A DNA stretch of 38,150 bases, taken from NCBI GenBank assembly GCA_910586825.1, contig CAJUJF010000016.1:1-38150 (forward strand), read 5' to 3'. The notes beneath the pieces are model-generated. The model searched no databases and was not told where the DNA came from. It saw only the letters and a list, made by a program, of their open reading frames with translations. The translations under genes were made by a program, and so were the position numbers. Source of the DNA: an uncultured Christensenellaceae bacterium (GTDB taxonomy: Bacteria > Bacillota > Clostridia > Christensenellales > Borkfalkiaceae). The stretch's first letter is position 1. Every line of letters starts with the position of its first letter. Shown here piece by piece: positions 14,664 through 22,153 of the stretch.

Positions 14664-15319
14664 TTTTTCAGCTCCTTGTTGAGTTTCGCGAACAGCTTTT
14701 TCGCCGCTTCCGTCTCCGCCGCCTTCTTGCTCTCGCCGAAGCCGTCCGCTTTTTTGCCGAGCGCGCTTACGCGACAGCAGTATCCGCCGTTACGCTCCTC
14801 TACCCGATACACGGGCGTCGTTTTGGTGCGCTCTTGCACGAATTCCTGCAAAAGCGTTTTATGGTTCTCCGTCTGTGTTACGCTCAGAAACCGATCGAGA
14901 AATTTCCGCACTTCCGCCATGCCGCCGTCGAGATAGATTCCCGCGACGACCGCCTCGAAGAGGTTGGACGCCGTTTTCCCGTTGACGTTGCTCTTTCCGC
15001 CGGAATACCGCAGAAAGCGCATCAGCCCCGCGCGCTCTTCCGCGCGGCTCAACGCGGTCTTCGAAACGTACTGCTTGCGCAGCTCGGTCAGCTTGCCTTC
15101 GTCGGACGAATCGTTCCGAAACAGGTTTTCCGTCACGCAAAACCCCAGCACCGCGTCCCCCAGAAACTCCAACCGTTCGTTGTTCGGCTCCTTGCAGAAG
15201 TTGGTGTACGAGCGGTGCGTAAAACACGTCTTTAACAGCGATTTGTCTTGAAAGGCATACCCGATCGCACGTTCCGCGAGCGCGTAGGTCTCTTCGCCCC
15301 AATCCTCTCCGTTATTCAT
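14660..15319 (-). CDS. rnc: Ribonuclease III
   Basis: This is an enzyme of about 219 residues that cuts double-stranded RNA in rRNA maturation and mRNA turnover. The catalytic domain contains the signature NERLEFLGDAVLGF and the second acidic cluster (FEAVVAGIYLDGG). A dsRNA-binding domain follows (NHKTLLQEFVQERTKTTPVYRVEERNG, ending GFGESKKAAETEAAKKLF). I take ATG 15319 (MNNGEDWGEETYAL), which overlaps the plsX stop. The frame extends to 15349, but the extra ten residues are Arg-rich and unlikely. It overlaps smc by four bases. Confidence 0.97.
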   Translation of the reverse strand: MNNGEDWGEETYALAERAIGYAFQDKSLLKTCFTHRSYTNFCKEPNNERLEFLGDAVLGFCVTENLFRNDSSDEGKLTELRKQYVSKTALSRAEERAGLMRFLRYSGGKSNVNGKTASNLFEAVVAGIYLDGGMAEVRKFLDRFLSVTQTENHKTLLQEFVQERTKTTPVYRVEERNGGYCCRVSALGKKADGFGESKKAAETEAAKKLFAKLNKELKK

Positions 15320-16340
15320 CGATCGTCCCCTCGATTGCCGTTCCCGCAAGCGCTTCGGAAATATTGCCGATCAGATTTCCGCGGTACGCGTCCACCGCCT
15401 GTATTACGGACGGCGTTATGCTCTTCGCCTTCGAAGAGCCGTGCGACTTGATCACCGCTTTTTTCAGCCCCAGAAACACCGATCCGCCGAAGCGCGCGTA
15501 ATCGAGCATGTATTTGAGTTTGCCGATCTGCTTCTTCGCGCAGAGATAGGAAAGCTTGCTTCCGAGCGAAGCGCGGAACTCCCGGTTGAGAACGGCGGAA
15601 ACGGTCTTGCCGCAACCCTCGATGGATTTGAGCGCGACGTTGCCCGAAAATCCGTCGGATACCGCAACGTCCACGTCGCCGTACATGATGTCACGACCCT
15701 CGATATTCCCGACGAAATTGACGCCCTTCGTCTGCTTCAACAGCTGATGCGCTTCCTGATGGAGCGAATCCCCTTTGTGCTCTTCCGCGCCGTTGGTGAG
15801 CAATCCCACGCGCGGGTTTTCCACGCCGAAGGCGGCTTTCGCATACGCGGAAGCCATGACGCCGAATTGCGCGAGATAGGCGGGCTTGCACTCCGCGTTC
15901 GCGCCGCAATCGCAAAGCAGCGTGCGCGTTCCCCGCACGTTGGGGATCCCGGGGCAGAGCGCGGGACGAAGCACGCCTTTGATCCTGCCGACGAACATGA
16001 TCCCGCCCGTGAGCACGGCACCCGTAGAACCCGCCGAGACGAACCCGCCCACGTCCTCCCGTTCCTTTAACAGCTTCAACCCCACGACGAGCGAGCTGTC
16101 GCGTTTGGAGCGCACGGCGGAAGTGGGAACGTCGTCGTTGGTGATCACTTCGCTGCAATGCACGATCTCCACGCGCGAAGCGTCGTAACGTAATTTTTCC
16201 AATTCGGCGCGGATCAGATTTTCGTCGCCCGTAAGAACGACGGCAAAATCCTTCCGCTCTTTCAGCGCGAGCACCGCGCCTTTTACGATCTCAGAGGGCG
16301 CGTTATCGCCGCCCATTGCGTCTACTACGATTTTTAACAT
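15312..16340 (-). CDS. plsX: Phosphate acyltransferase PlsX
   Basis: This is a 342-residue enzyme converting acyl-ACP to acyl-phosphate, the first step of phosphatidic acid synthesis via PlsY/PlsC. Family features include MLKIVVDAMGGDNAPSEIVKGAVLAL, the middle GFVSAGSTGAVLTGG and SDGFSGNVALKSIEG. ATG 16340 is preferred because GGAG is 6 bases upstream. An ATG at 16346 sits on the ribosome site. In many Firmicutes acpP lies between plsX and rnc, but here the two genes overlap by 8 bases, so ACP must be encoded elsewhere. Confidence 0.97.
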   Translation of the reverse strand: MLKIVVDAMGGDNAPSEIVKGAVLALKERKDFAVVLTGDENLIRAELEKLRYDASRVEIVHCSEVITNDDVPTSAVRSKRDSSLVVGLKLLKEREDVGGFVSAGSTGAVLTGGIMFVGRIKGVLRPALCPGIPNVRGTRTLLCDCGANAECKPAYLAQFGVMASAYAKAAFGVENPRVGLLTNGAEEHKGDSLHQEAHQLLKQTKGVNFVGNIEGRDIMYGDVDVAVSDGFSGNVALKSIEGCGKTVSAVLNREFRASLGSKLSYLCAKKQIGKLKYMLDYARFGGSVFLGLKKAVIKSHGSSKAKSITPSVIQAVDAYRGNLIGNISEALAGTAIEGTIDE

Positions 16341-16370
16341 AATCATCTCCGATGAAATCGATACGGATAA

Positions 16371-16399
16371 ATTATACCATTTTCTTTGAGAAAAAACAA
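16371..16399 (-). promoter_or_regulatory. plsX operon promoter
   Basis: Minus strand: TTGTTT (16394-16399), a 17-base spacer, TATAAT (16371-16376), with a TGG extension before the -10 box. Confidence 0.65.
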
Positions 16400-16487
16400 T
16401 ATCTTTCGGGCGTTTTCGCCGAAAAAACTCGGCGGAAAATTCCGAAAGACAGGACGGATTTTTTTATTTTACGCATGTGGAAACAGA

Positions 16488-17600
16488 TTATTCCCGCTCG
16501 ATCCCGACGACGGGTTCGTAATCCCCCAGCACGCGGACGGCGCGTTCGACGTCGTTTTGCACTTCTCTGTCCGACTTCGGGCAGGAATAGGGGATCCCGA
16601 TTTCAAACACCGCTTTCGTCTTTGCGCCGCGCACGAGACGGAAATCGTGCAGTTCCAGCCCCGACACCATGCCCTCCGTCGCGGCGCGGACCCGCTCTTC
16701 GAGCAGTTTCGCCTCTTCGTCGCGAACGTCCACGGGATCGAGATGCGCCGTCAGTTCCACGCCGAGTTCCGCGAAGATCTTCCGCTCCAAACCGTCGATG
16801 ATTTCGTGCGAAGCGATCGCGGACAGCTCCGCAGGCATTTCGATATGAGCGCTCGCGAAAAACTTGTTGGGACCGTACCGATAAGCGCGCAGGTCGTGCA
16901 AACCCAATACGCCGTTTCCATTCAGAATGATCGCGCGGATCTTTTCGAGAAGCTCGGGATCGGGCGCCTGTCCGAGGAGTTTCGAACCCGCTTCCCGCTC
17001 GATGGCGATCCCCTGCCACACGATAAAGAGCGCAACGAGCAATCCCGCGTACCCGTCCGCGGCAAATCCGCAAAAACGGGTCAACAGAAGTCCGACACCG
17101 ACCGCCGCGGTCGCAACGCAGTCGCACGCGCTGTCCCGCGCCGCCGCGCGCAGAGTATCCGAATCGATCTTTTTCGCATTGACGCGGTAAAATACGAACA
17201 TGCCCGCTTTCACCGCGATCGAAGCGCCGAGGAGCGCATACGCCCATACGTTTCCCGAAGCAGTCCCGCCCGCAACGATTTTTTCGACGGATTCGCGGAT
17301 CAACCCCGCCGCCAATAAAAGTACGAAAAAGCCGATGAGCAACGAAGCGATGTACTCCGCGCGTTGGTGTCCGTAAGGGTGTTCCTTGTCGGCGGGTTTC
17401 GAAGAGATGCGGAAAGAGACGAGCGAAGCGATCCCGCTGCCGCAATCGCTCAGATTGTTCGCGCCGTCCGCGGCAAGGGAAACAAGCCCCGTCAGCGCGC
17501 CGCACGCGATTTTTGCCGCCGCCAGCAGGAAGTTGAGAATGATCCCGACGGCGCTGACCAAAATGCCGCGCCGCGTGCGCAGTTTTTCGTTTTGTTCCAT
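16488..17600 (-). CDS. Cation diffusion facilitator exporter
   Basis: This is a 370-residue CDF protein with about six membrane segments in the N-terminal half, the conserved KEHPYGHQRAEYIASL loop, and a cytoplasmic C-terminal region with an extra domain. CDF proteins export divalent metals by proton antiport. The TM2 metal site reads N48-NLS-D52 (Asn where zinc types have His or Asp), and TM5 has DSACD. Both patterns point away from a zinc type and possibly to manganese, but substrate is inference. ATG 17600 is chosen because membrane-compatible sequence begins there. The -10 box ends 6 bases before it, so the mRNA may be leaderless. Confidence 0.88.
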   Translation of the reverse strand: MEQNEKLRTRRGILVSAVGIILNFLLAAAKIACGALTGLVSLAADGANNLSDCGSGIASLVSFRISSKPADKEHPYGHQRAEYIASLLIGFFVLLLAAGLIRESVEKIVAGGTASGNVWAYALLGASIAVKAGMFVFYRVNAKKIDSDTLRAAARDSACDCVATAAVGVGLLLTRFCGFAADGYAGLLVALFIVWQGIAIEREAGSKLLGQAPDPELLEKIRAIILNGNGVLGLHDLRAYRYGPNKFFASAHIEMPAELSAIASHEIIDGLERKIFAELGVELTAHLDPVDVRDEEAKLLEERVRAATEGMVSGLELHDFRLVRGAKTKAVFEIGIPYSCPKSDREVQNDVERAVRVLGDYEPVVGIERE

Positions 17601-17606
17601 ACAGTT

Positions 17607-17635
17607 ATTATACACAAAAAACGGGCGCTTGTCAC
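17607..17635 (-). promoter_or_regulatory. CDF gene promoter adjoining the start codon
   Basis: Minus strand: GTGACA (17630-17635), a 17-base spacer, TATAAT (17607-17612). The ATG at 17600 falls about where transcription should begin. Confidence 0.7.
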
Positions 17636-17757
17636 GCGGCGGCGGAAGATGCGGTATAAATTTCCCCGAACGGGTCGATAATGGAGCTGCGGTGAGCAAA
17701 ATTCCGACCCGCTACATATACTGAAAGCGGAGGATGCTCACGAAAGAAGGTGGTTAT

Positions 17758-18096
17758 ATGGTTGTAAAACGCGGTGAATTGTACTATGCGGATCTTTCTC
17801 CCGTTGTGGGAAGCGAACAGGGAGGCGTGCGCCCCGTGCTTGTCGTGCAGAACGACACGGGCAACAAATATTCCCCCACCGTGATCGCCGCCGCGGTGAC
17901 GAGTAAAATACACAAGGCGAAGCTCCCCACGCATATCGAACTGCCGCAGGCATTCGGACTCGCGAAGGACAGCGTGATCCTGCTCGAACAAATCCGCACG
18001 ATCGACAAGAAGCGGCTGATGTCCCGCATCGGGGAACTGCCGCCCTCCACGATGTCGCGCGTCAACCGCGCGATCCTGATCAGTCTGGGATTTTGA
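17758..18096 (+). CDS. ndoA: MazF/NdoA-type endoribonuclease toxin
   Basis: This is a 112-residue PemK/MazF family RNase (MVVKRGELYYADLSPVVGSEQGGVRPVLVVQNDTGNKYSPTVIAAAVTS). The residues at positions used for catalysis in B. subtilis EndoA, Arg25 and Thr48, are present. Such toxins cut single-stranded mRNA at short sequences and are normally held inactive by a cognate antitoxin encoded just upstream. ATG 17758 is preferred over the upstream in-frame ATG at 17734 because AAGGTGG lies 6 bases before it. No antitoxin gene precedes it; only frames of about ten codons are present between it and the divergent CDF gene. Confidence 0.93.
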   Translation: MVVKRGELYYADLSPVVGSEQGGVRPVLVVQNDTGNKYSPTVIAAAVTSKIHKAKLPTHIELPQAFGLAKDSVILLEQIRTIDKKRLMSRIGELPPSTMSRVNRAILISLGF

Positions 18097-18108
18097 TTTT
18101 ATCTTTCA

Positions 18109-18130
18109 AAGCGCCGCGCAGGCGCTTGTT
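18109..18130 (+). terminator. Probable mazF terminator
   Basis: AAGCGCC (18109-18115) and GGCGCTT (18121-18127) form a 7-bp hairpin with a 5-base loop, followed by a short, imperfect T-rich run. Confidence 0.55.
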
Positions 18131-18134
18131 TCGC

Positions 18135-18162
18135 TTGTCAATTTTTTTAAATCTGTTATAAT
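18135..18162 (+). promoter_or_regulatory. Acetyltransferase gene promoter
   Basis: TTGTCA (18135-18140), a 16-base spacer and TATAAT (18157-18162), ahead of the GGGGAGA ribosome site near 18181. Confidence 0.75.
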
Positions 18163-18192
18163 GTTCTCAACAAAAACTCCGGGGAGAAGATC

Positions 18193-18810
18193 ATGACGGA
18201 AACGGAAAAAATGCGGGCGGGGAAACCGTACGATACAAGCGACGCGGAAATCGTCGCGCGGAAAGAACTCGCGCACAAGCTGTGCGTCCGCTATAACATG
18301 ACGAGCGAAACGGATACGGACGCCCGCAAAGAGATCCTCGCGGAATTGCTTCCGCATACGAAAGCGGGTTTTTACCTGCAAGGTCCCTTTTCCTGCGATT
18401 GCGGCGACAATATCTACTTCGGCGAAAATTTTTACGCGAATTTCAACCTGACGATCCTCGATTGCTGTCCCGTGCATATCGGGGACAACGTGATGATCGG
18501 ACCGAACGTATCTATTTACACTCCCGTCCATCCGTTGCGCTGGCAACAGCGGAATATCCGCAAAAAGGCGGACGGAACCGCATACGATTACGAATACGCA
18601 AAACCGATCGCGATCGGAAATAACTGCTGGATCGCGGGAAGCGTTACGATCTGCGGCGGCGTCACGATCGGAGACGGTTGCGTGATCGGCGCGGGAAGCG
18701 TCGTAACGCGGGACATCCCGCCCGATTCGCTCGCGGTCGGAAACCCCTGCCGCGTGATCCGCAAAATTACCGAAAAGGACGATCTCGAAGAGCTGATCGG
18801 AAGAGATTAA
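18193..18810 (+). CDS. Maltose/galactoside O-acetyltransferase family
   Basis: This is a 205-residue left-handed beta-helix acyltransferase of the Maa/LacA type. The N-terminal Mac domain (about 5-60, KMRAGKPYDTSDAEIVARKELAHKLCVRYN) precedes hexapeptide repeats (IYFGENFYANFNLTILDCCPVHIGDNVMIGPNVSIYTPVHP, then IAIGNNCWIAGSVTICGGVTIGDGCVIGAGSVVTRDI). H113 in TPVHP is the expected catalytic histidine. Family members transfer acetyl from acetyl-CoA to sugars such as maltose or glucose; the substrate here is unknown. It is monocistronic, with its own promoter and a perfect terminator. Confidence 0.93.
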   Translation: MTETEKMRAGKPYDTSDAEIVARKELAHKLCVRYNMTSETDTDARKEILAELLPHTKAGFYLQGPFSCDCGDNIYFGENFYANFNLTILDCCPVHIGDNVMIGPNVSIYTPVHPLRWQQRNIRKKADGTAYDYEYAKPIAIGNNCWIAGSVTICGGVTIGDGCVIGAGSVVTRDIPPDSLAVGNPCRVIRKITEKDDLEELIGRD

Positions 18811-18811
18811 A

Positions 18812-18845
18812 AAAACTCCGCCGCTTAAAAAAGCGGCGGAGTTTT
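18812..18845. terminator. Bidirectional terminator, 15-bp perfect stem
   Basis: AAAACTCCGCCGCTT (18812-18826) and AAGCGGCGGAGTTTT (18831-18845) pair fully around AAAA. It serves the rightward acetyltransferase and the leftward lipoprotein gene. Confidence 0.92.
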
Positions 18846-18857
18846 ATTCACTGTTTT

Positions 18858-19346
18858 TTAAAACGCAATTTCCGCGGTAAACGGATCCAGTTGCGTTTCA
18901 AACGCTTCCACGTAGATATAAAGCACGGAATCCGATTTCTTACCTTTCAAACTCGCGTAATCGCACGCCATAAAGCTGTCGTAATCCTTATAATAAAACT
19001 CCACGACCGGCGAGTACATGCCGCAAACGGTACGAACGGCATCGCCGAACCCAAGCTCCGCGCACACCTTACTGTTCGCGGTTGCGTAATAGGCGAACGC
19101 CTCTTCACGGCGCAACTTTGCTTCTTCCGCGGAACCCATCCCGTGTTTCCACGAGGTCTTGTCTTTGCACTGCACCGTAACGCGCAACGCCGGTGATTCT
19201 ACCGTGCCGCCTGCCGTTTCCGTAACAAAAAACACAACCTTATCTTCGAGCGGAACGTCCGCTACCGTGCCGCTGCAACCGATCATGCCGCCCAGCATGC
19301 AAACTGCCGCTGCCGAAGTCAAACCGACTCTACGAAATTTTTTCAT
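18858..19346 (-). CDS. Putative lipoprotein, function unknown
   Basis: This is a 162-residue protein with a lipoprotein-type signal (MKKFRRVGLTSAAAVCMLGGMIGC). The likely lipidated residue is C24, although MIG before it is a weak lipobox. The mature part contains VVFFVTETAGGTVESPALRVTVQCKD, a region rich in charged helices, and a C-terminal segment with several Tyr (EFYYKDYDSF, LYIYVEAF). ATG 19346 is preferred over GTG 19349, with GGGG upstream. No family is recognised. It stands alone between two convergent or terminated units. Confidence 0.7.
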   Translation of the reverse strand: MKKFRRVGLTSAAAVCMLGGMIGCSGTVADVPLEDKVVFFVTETAGGTVESPALRVTVQCKDKTSWKHGMGSAEEAKLRREEAFAYYATANSKVCAELGFGDAVRTVCGMYSPVVEFYYKDYDSFMACDYASLKGKKSDSVLYIYVEAFETQLDPFTAEIAF

Positions 19347-19439
19347 CACTCACCCCTTATATTGCTTAATTAATATAGAAATGAACTCCTAAATATTCTG
19401 TTCCGGTTGTTTTTTTGTCCGGTTCCTGCGCGTAATGCT

Positions 19440-21530
19440 TTACGCCATTTTTTCGAGCAACTTAAAGTCGATGCCTTTTTCGCCGATCTTGATGATTTTT
19501 ACTTTAACCACGTCTCCGACGTTGAGCACGTCTTCCACCTTTTCAACGCGGCGATCGGACAATTTGGAAATATGGATCATGCCGTCTTTCCCCGGCGCAA
19601 ATTCCACGAACGCGCCCATGGTGGACAGCACGCGCACGACTCTGCCGATGAACATGTCTCCGACTTCGGGGTCGCGCACGATGCTCTCGACGATCGCCTT
19701 TGCACGCTGTGTGCCCTCCGGATCGCCGTAAGAGGCAATGCACACCGTGCCGTCTTCTTCGATATCGATTTTCGTTCCCGTTTCCGCGATGATCGAATTG
19801 ATGACTTTGCCCTGCTTGCCGACCACGTCGCCGATCTTTTCGGGATCAATTTGGAAGGAGATGATGCGCGGCGCGTACTTGCTCAGTTCGGGCGCGACCT
19901 CGGGAACGCATTCCAGCATCTTGCCGAGAATGAACTGTCTGCCCTCGTTCGCCTGTTCGATCGCCGTGTGCATGATCTCTTCGGAAATGCCTTTGATCTT
20001 GATATCCATCTGAATCGCGGTAATGCCCTTCTGCGTTCCCGCAACCTTGAAGTCCATATCGCCGAGGAAATCTTCCAATCCCTGAATATCCGTCAGAACG
20101 CGGAATTCTCCCGTCTCCTGATTCTTGATGAGACCCATCGCGACGCCTGCAACCGGCGCCTTGATCGGCACGCCCGCATCCATCAGCGCCATCGTGGAAC
20201 CGCAGACCGAAGCCATCGAAGAGGATCCGTTCGAGGAAAGAATGTCGTTTACCACGCGGATCGCGTAAGGGAAATCCGCCTCGGAGGGAATCACGGGAAT
20301 GAGCGCCCGCTCCGCAAGCGCGCCGTGACCGATTTCGCGGCGGCCGGGGCTTCTGAGCGCTTTTGCCTCGCCCGTGCAATAGCCGGGGAAGTTATATTGG
20401 TGCATATAGCGCTTTGCCGTTTCGTCGTCCAGACCTTCGAGCTTCTGCGCCGCGGCGAGCATGTCGAGGGTGCAGGTCGTAAGCGTCTGCGTCTGTCCTC
20501 TCGTAAACACCGCCGAACCGTGCACGCGCGGAAGAACGCGGCGTTCGCACCAGATCGGACGCACGTCTTTCAGCCCTCTTCCGTCGGGACGGATGCCCTT
20601 GTCGAAAATCTTTGCACGCACCTTTTCTTTCGTCAGATAATAAATGCTGTCTTTGATTTCGCGCTTGTTGTCGGGATAGATTTCGAGGAAATGCGCTAAA
20701 ATTTCCTCTTCCGCCTGCGCCTGACGGGCTTCGCGTTCCTGACGGTCGAACGTCTCGATCGCCCAATCGATTTTTTCGGAAGCATATCCGCGCACTTCTT
20801 TATCGAGCGCTTCGGGAATGTGATACAGTTCGATTTCCTTTTTGGGCTTTCCGACGGCGGGAACGATCGTGTTTTCGATAAATTCGCAGATCTTTTTGAT
20901 CTCCTTATGACCGAACATGATCGCGCCGACCATTTCCTCGTTCGTCACTTCGTCCGCGCCCGCTTCGATCATGAGGATCGCGTCTTTGGTGCCCGCAAGA
21001 TTGAGGTGGATCGCGCTCTTCTCGCGCTGCGCCGCGTCGGGATTGATCACGTACGCGCCGTCCACCATGCCGACGACGACCGAACCCGTGGGCCCCGCCC
21101 AAGGGATATCCGAAATCGCGATCGCAACGGAAGAACCGATCATCGCAAGAGGTTCCGGCGCAACGTCCGGTTCGACGGAAAGCGCGGTCGCAATGACGAC
21201 GACGTCGTTGAACAGCCCCTTCGGGAACAGCGGACGCAGAGGACGGTCGATGAGACGCGCGGTTAAAATCGCCTTATCGCTCGCTCTGCCCTCGCGGCGC
21301 TTGAATCCGCCGGGGATCTTTCCGACGGCGAACATTTTTTCTTCATAATCCACTTGAAGGGGGAAGAAGTCCATTCCCTCTCTCGGTTGCTGGGACATAC
21401 ATACGGTGACCATGACGGCGGTCTCGCCGCAGCGCACGACGCACCCGCCGTTCGCCTGTTCCGCATACTTGCCCGTTTCGACGGAGATCTCTCTTCCGCC
21501 CACCGTAAATTTGAATTCGTTGCAGTTCAT
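19440..21530 (-). CDS. pnp: Polynucleotide phosphorylase
   Basis: This 696-residue enzyme degrades RNA 3' to 5' phosphorolytically. Two RNase PH-like domains are visible. The first starts MNCNEFKFTVGGREISVETGKYAEQANG and contains GKIPGGFKRREGR. The second has RPDGRGLKDVRPIWCE, FTRGQTQTL and GRREIGHGALAERAL. They are followed by KH (VVGKQGKVINSIIAETGTKIDIEEDG) and S1 (GDMFIGRVVRVLSTMGAFVEFAPGKDGMIHIS) domains. ATG 21530 has AAGGAG 8 bases upstream. The open frame to 21632 crosses the rpsO terminator and is not coding. rpsO lies immediately upstream, the usual pairing. Confidence 0.98.
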   Translation of the reverse strand: MNCNEFKFTVGGREISVETGKYAEQANGGCVVRCGETAVMVTVCMSQQPREGMDFFPLQVDYEEKMFAVGKIPGGFKRREGRASDKAILTARLIDRPLRPLFPKGLFNDVVVIATALSVEPDVAPEPLAMIGSSVAIAISDIPWAGPTGSVVVGMVDGAYVINPDAAQREKSAIHLNLAGTKDAILMIEAGADEVTNEEMVGAIMFGHKEIKKICEFIENTIVPAVGKPKKEIELYHIPEALDKEVRGYASEKIDWAIETFDRQEREARQAQAEEEILAHFLEIYPDNKREIKDSIYYLTKEKVRAKIFDKGIRPDGRGLKDVRPIWCERRVLPRVHGSAVFTRGQTQTLTTCTLDMLAAAQKLEGLDDETAKRYMHQYNFPGYCTGEAKALRSPGRREIGHGALAERALIPVIPSEADFPYAIRVVNDILSSNGSSSMASVCGSTMALMDAGVPIKAPVAGVAMGLIKNQETGEFRVLTDIQGLEDFLGDMDFKVAGTQKGITAIQMDIKIKGISEEIMHTAIEQANEGRQFILGKMLECVPEVAPELSKYAPRIISFQIDPEKIGDVVGKQGKVINSIIAETGTKIDIEEDGTVCIASYGDPEGTQRAKAIVESIVRDPEVGDMFIGRVVRVLSTMGAFVEFAPGKDGMIHISKLSDRRVEKVEDVLNVGDVVKVKIIKIGEKGIDFKLLEKMA

Positions 21531-21631
21531 GTGTTTTCTCCTTTTCCTTTCCCTGATTTCTTTGCCCCGCCGCCCCGTGACGGAAGAGCGGTTTCCCCGA
21601 AAAGCGACTCGCCGCTTACGGGTACAATACA

Positions 21632-21659
21632 AAAGAGCGGCAAAAAAAGCCGCTCTTTC
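21632..21659 (-). terminator. rpsO terminator/attenuator before pnp
   Basis: AAAGAGCGGC and GCCGCTCTTT pair around a run of seven A (T on the transcribed strand), then TTTTGTATT on the minus strand. It probably separates rpsO from pnp or lowers read-through. Confidence 0.75.
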
Positions 21660-21666
21660 AAGTGCC

Positions 21667-21921
21667 TTACTTTCTCAGCCCGAGTTCCGCGATCACGCTT
21701 CTGTACCGCTCGATATCTTTCGCTTTCAGATATTCGAGAAGCGCGCGGCGCTTCCCGACCATTTTCAGCAATCCGCGGCGGGAATGGTTGTCCTGCTTGT
21801 GAACGGAGAGGTGCTCGTTGAGGTGATTGATCCGCTCGGTCAAAAGCGCGATCTGCACTTCGGGCGAACCCGTATCTCCTTCGTGGGACGCGAACTTCTT
21901 GATGATTTCCTGCTTTTCCAT
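21667..21921 (-). CDS. rpsO: Ribosomal protein uS15
   Basis: This 84-residue protein (MEKQEIIKKFASHEGDTGSPEVQIALLTERINHLNEHLSVHKQDNHSRRGLLKMVGKRRALLEYL) is a full-length uS15. It binds the 16S rRNA central domain and helps bridge the subunits. AGGAGG precedes the start. In several bacteria S15 represses its own mRNA through a structured leader. The leader of about 75 bases here could do so, but I did not identify a known S15-binding fold. Confidence 0.98.
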   Translation of the reverse strand: MEKQEIIKKFASHEGDTGSPEVQIALLTERINHLNEHLSVHKQDNHSRRGLLKMVGKRRALLEYLKAKDIERYRSVIAELGLRK

Positions 21922-22002
21922 TTGCGTTTATCCTCCTATGGATATTTTTGCGTTACGCCAAGAGATGCGTGGAGAGCGCAATTCCTCGCGTACGTCTTTA
22001 AG

Positions 22003-22031
22003 AGAATATCACATTCTTCCGCGTTTGTCAA
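22003..22031 (-). promoter_or_regulatory. rpsO promoter
   Basis: Minus strand: TTGACA (22026-22031), a 17-base spacer, TATTCT (22003-22008). It gives a 5' leader of about 75 bases. Confidence 0.75.
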
Positions 22032-22128
22032 AGCATTTTAAAGCGTTTGTTTATTTCTCGGCGGAATTTTCCCGAAATCGCGTTCTTTTTTTTGACCGCG
22101 CACCGCGTCCGCACTCTCGGGCGCAAAG

Positions 22129-22153
22129 AAAAAAGCCCGCGGGAGGCTTTTAG
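22129..22153 (-). terminator. Terminator after hemZ-like gene
   Basis: AAAGCC and GGCTTT pair on the minus strand around a loop of about eight bases, followed by a T-run. It overlaps the last codons of the gene and closes the recJ-rel-MBL-hemZ cluster. Confidence 0.6.
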
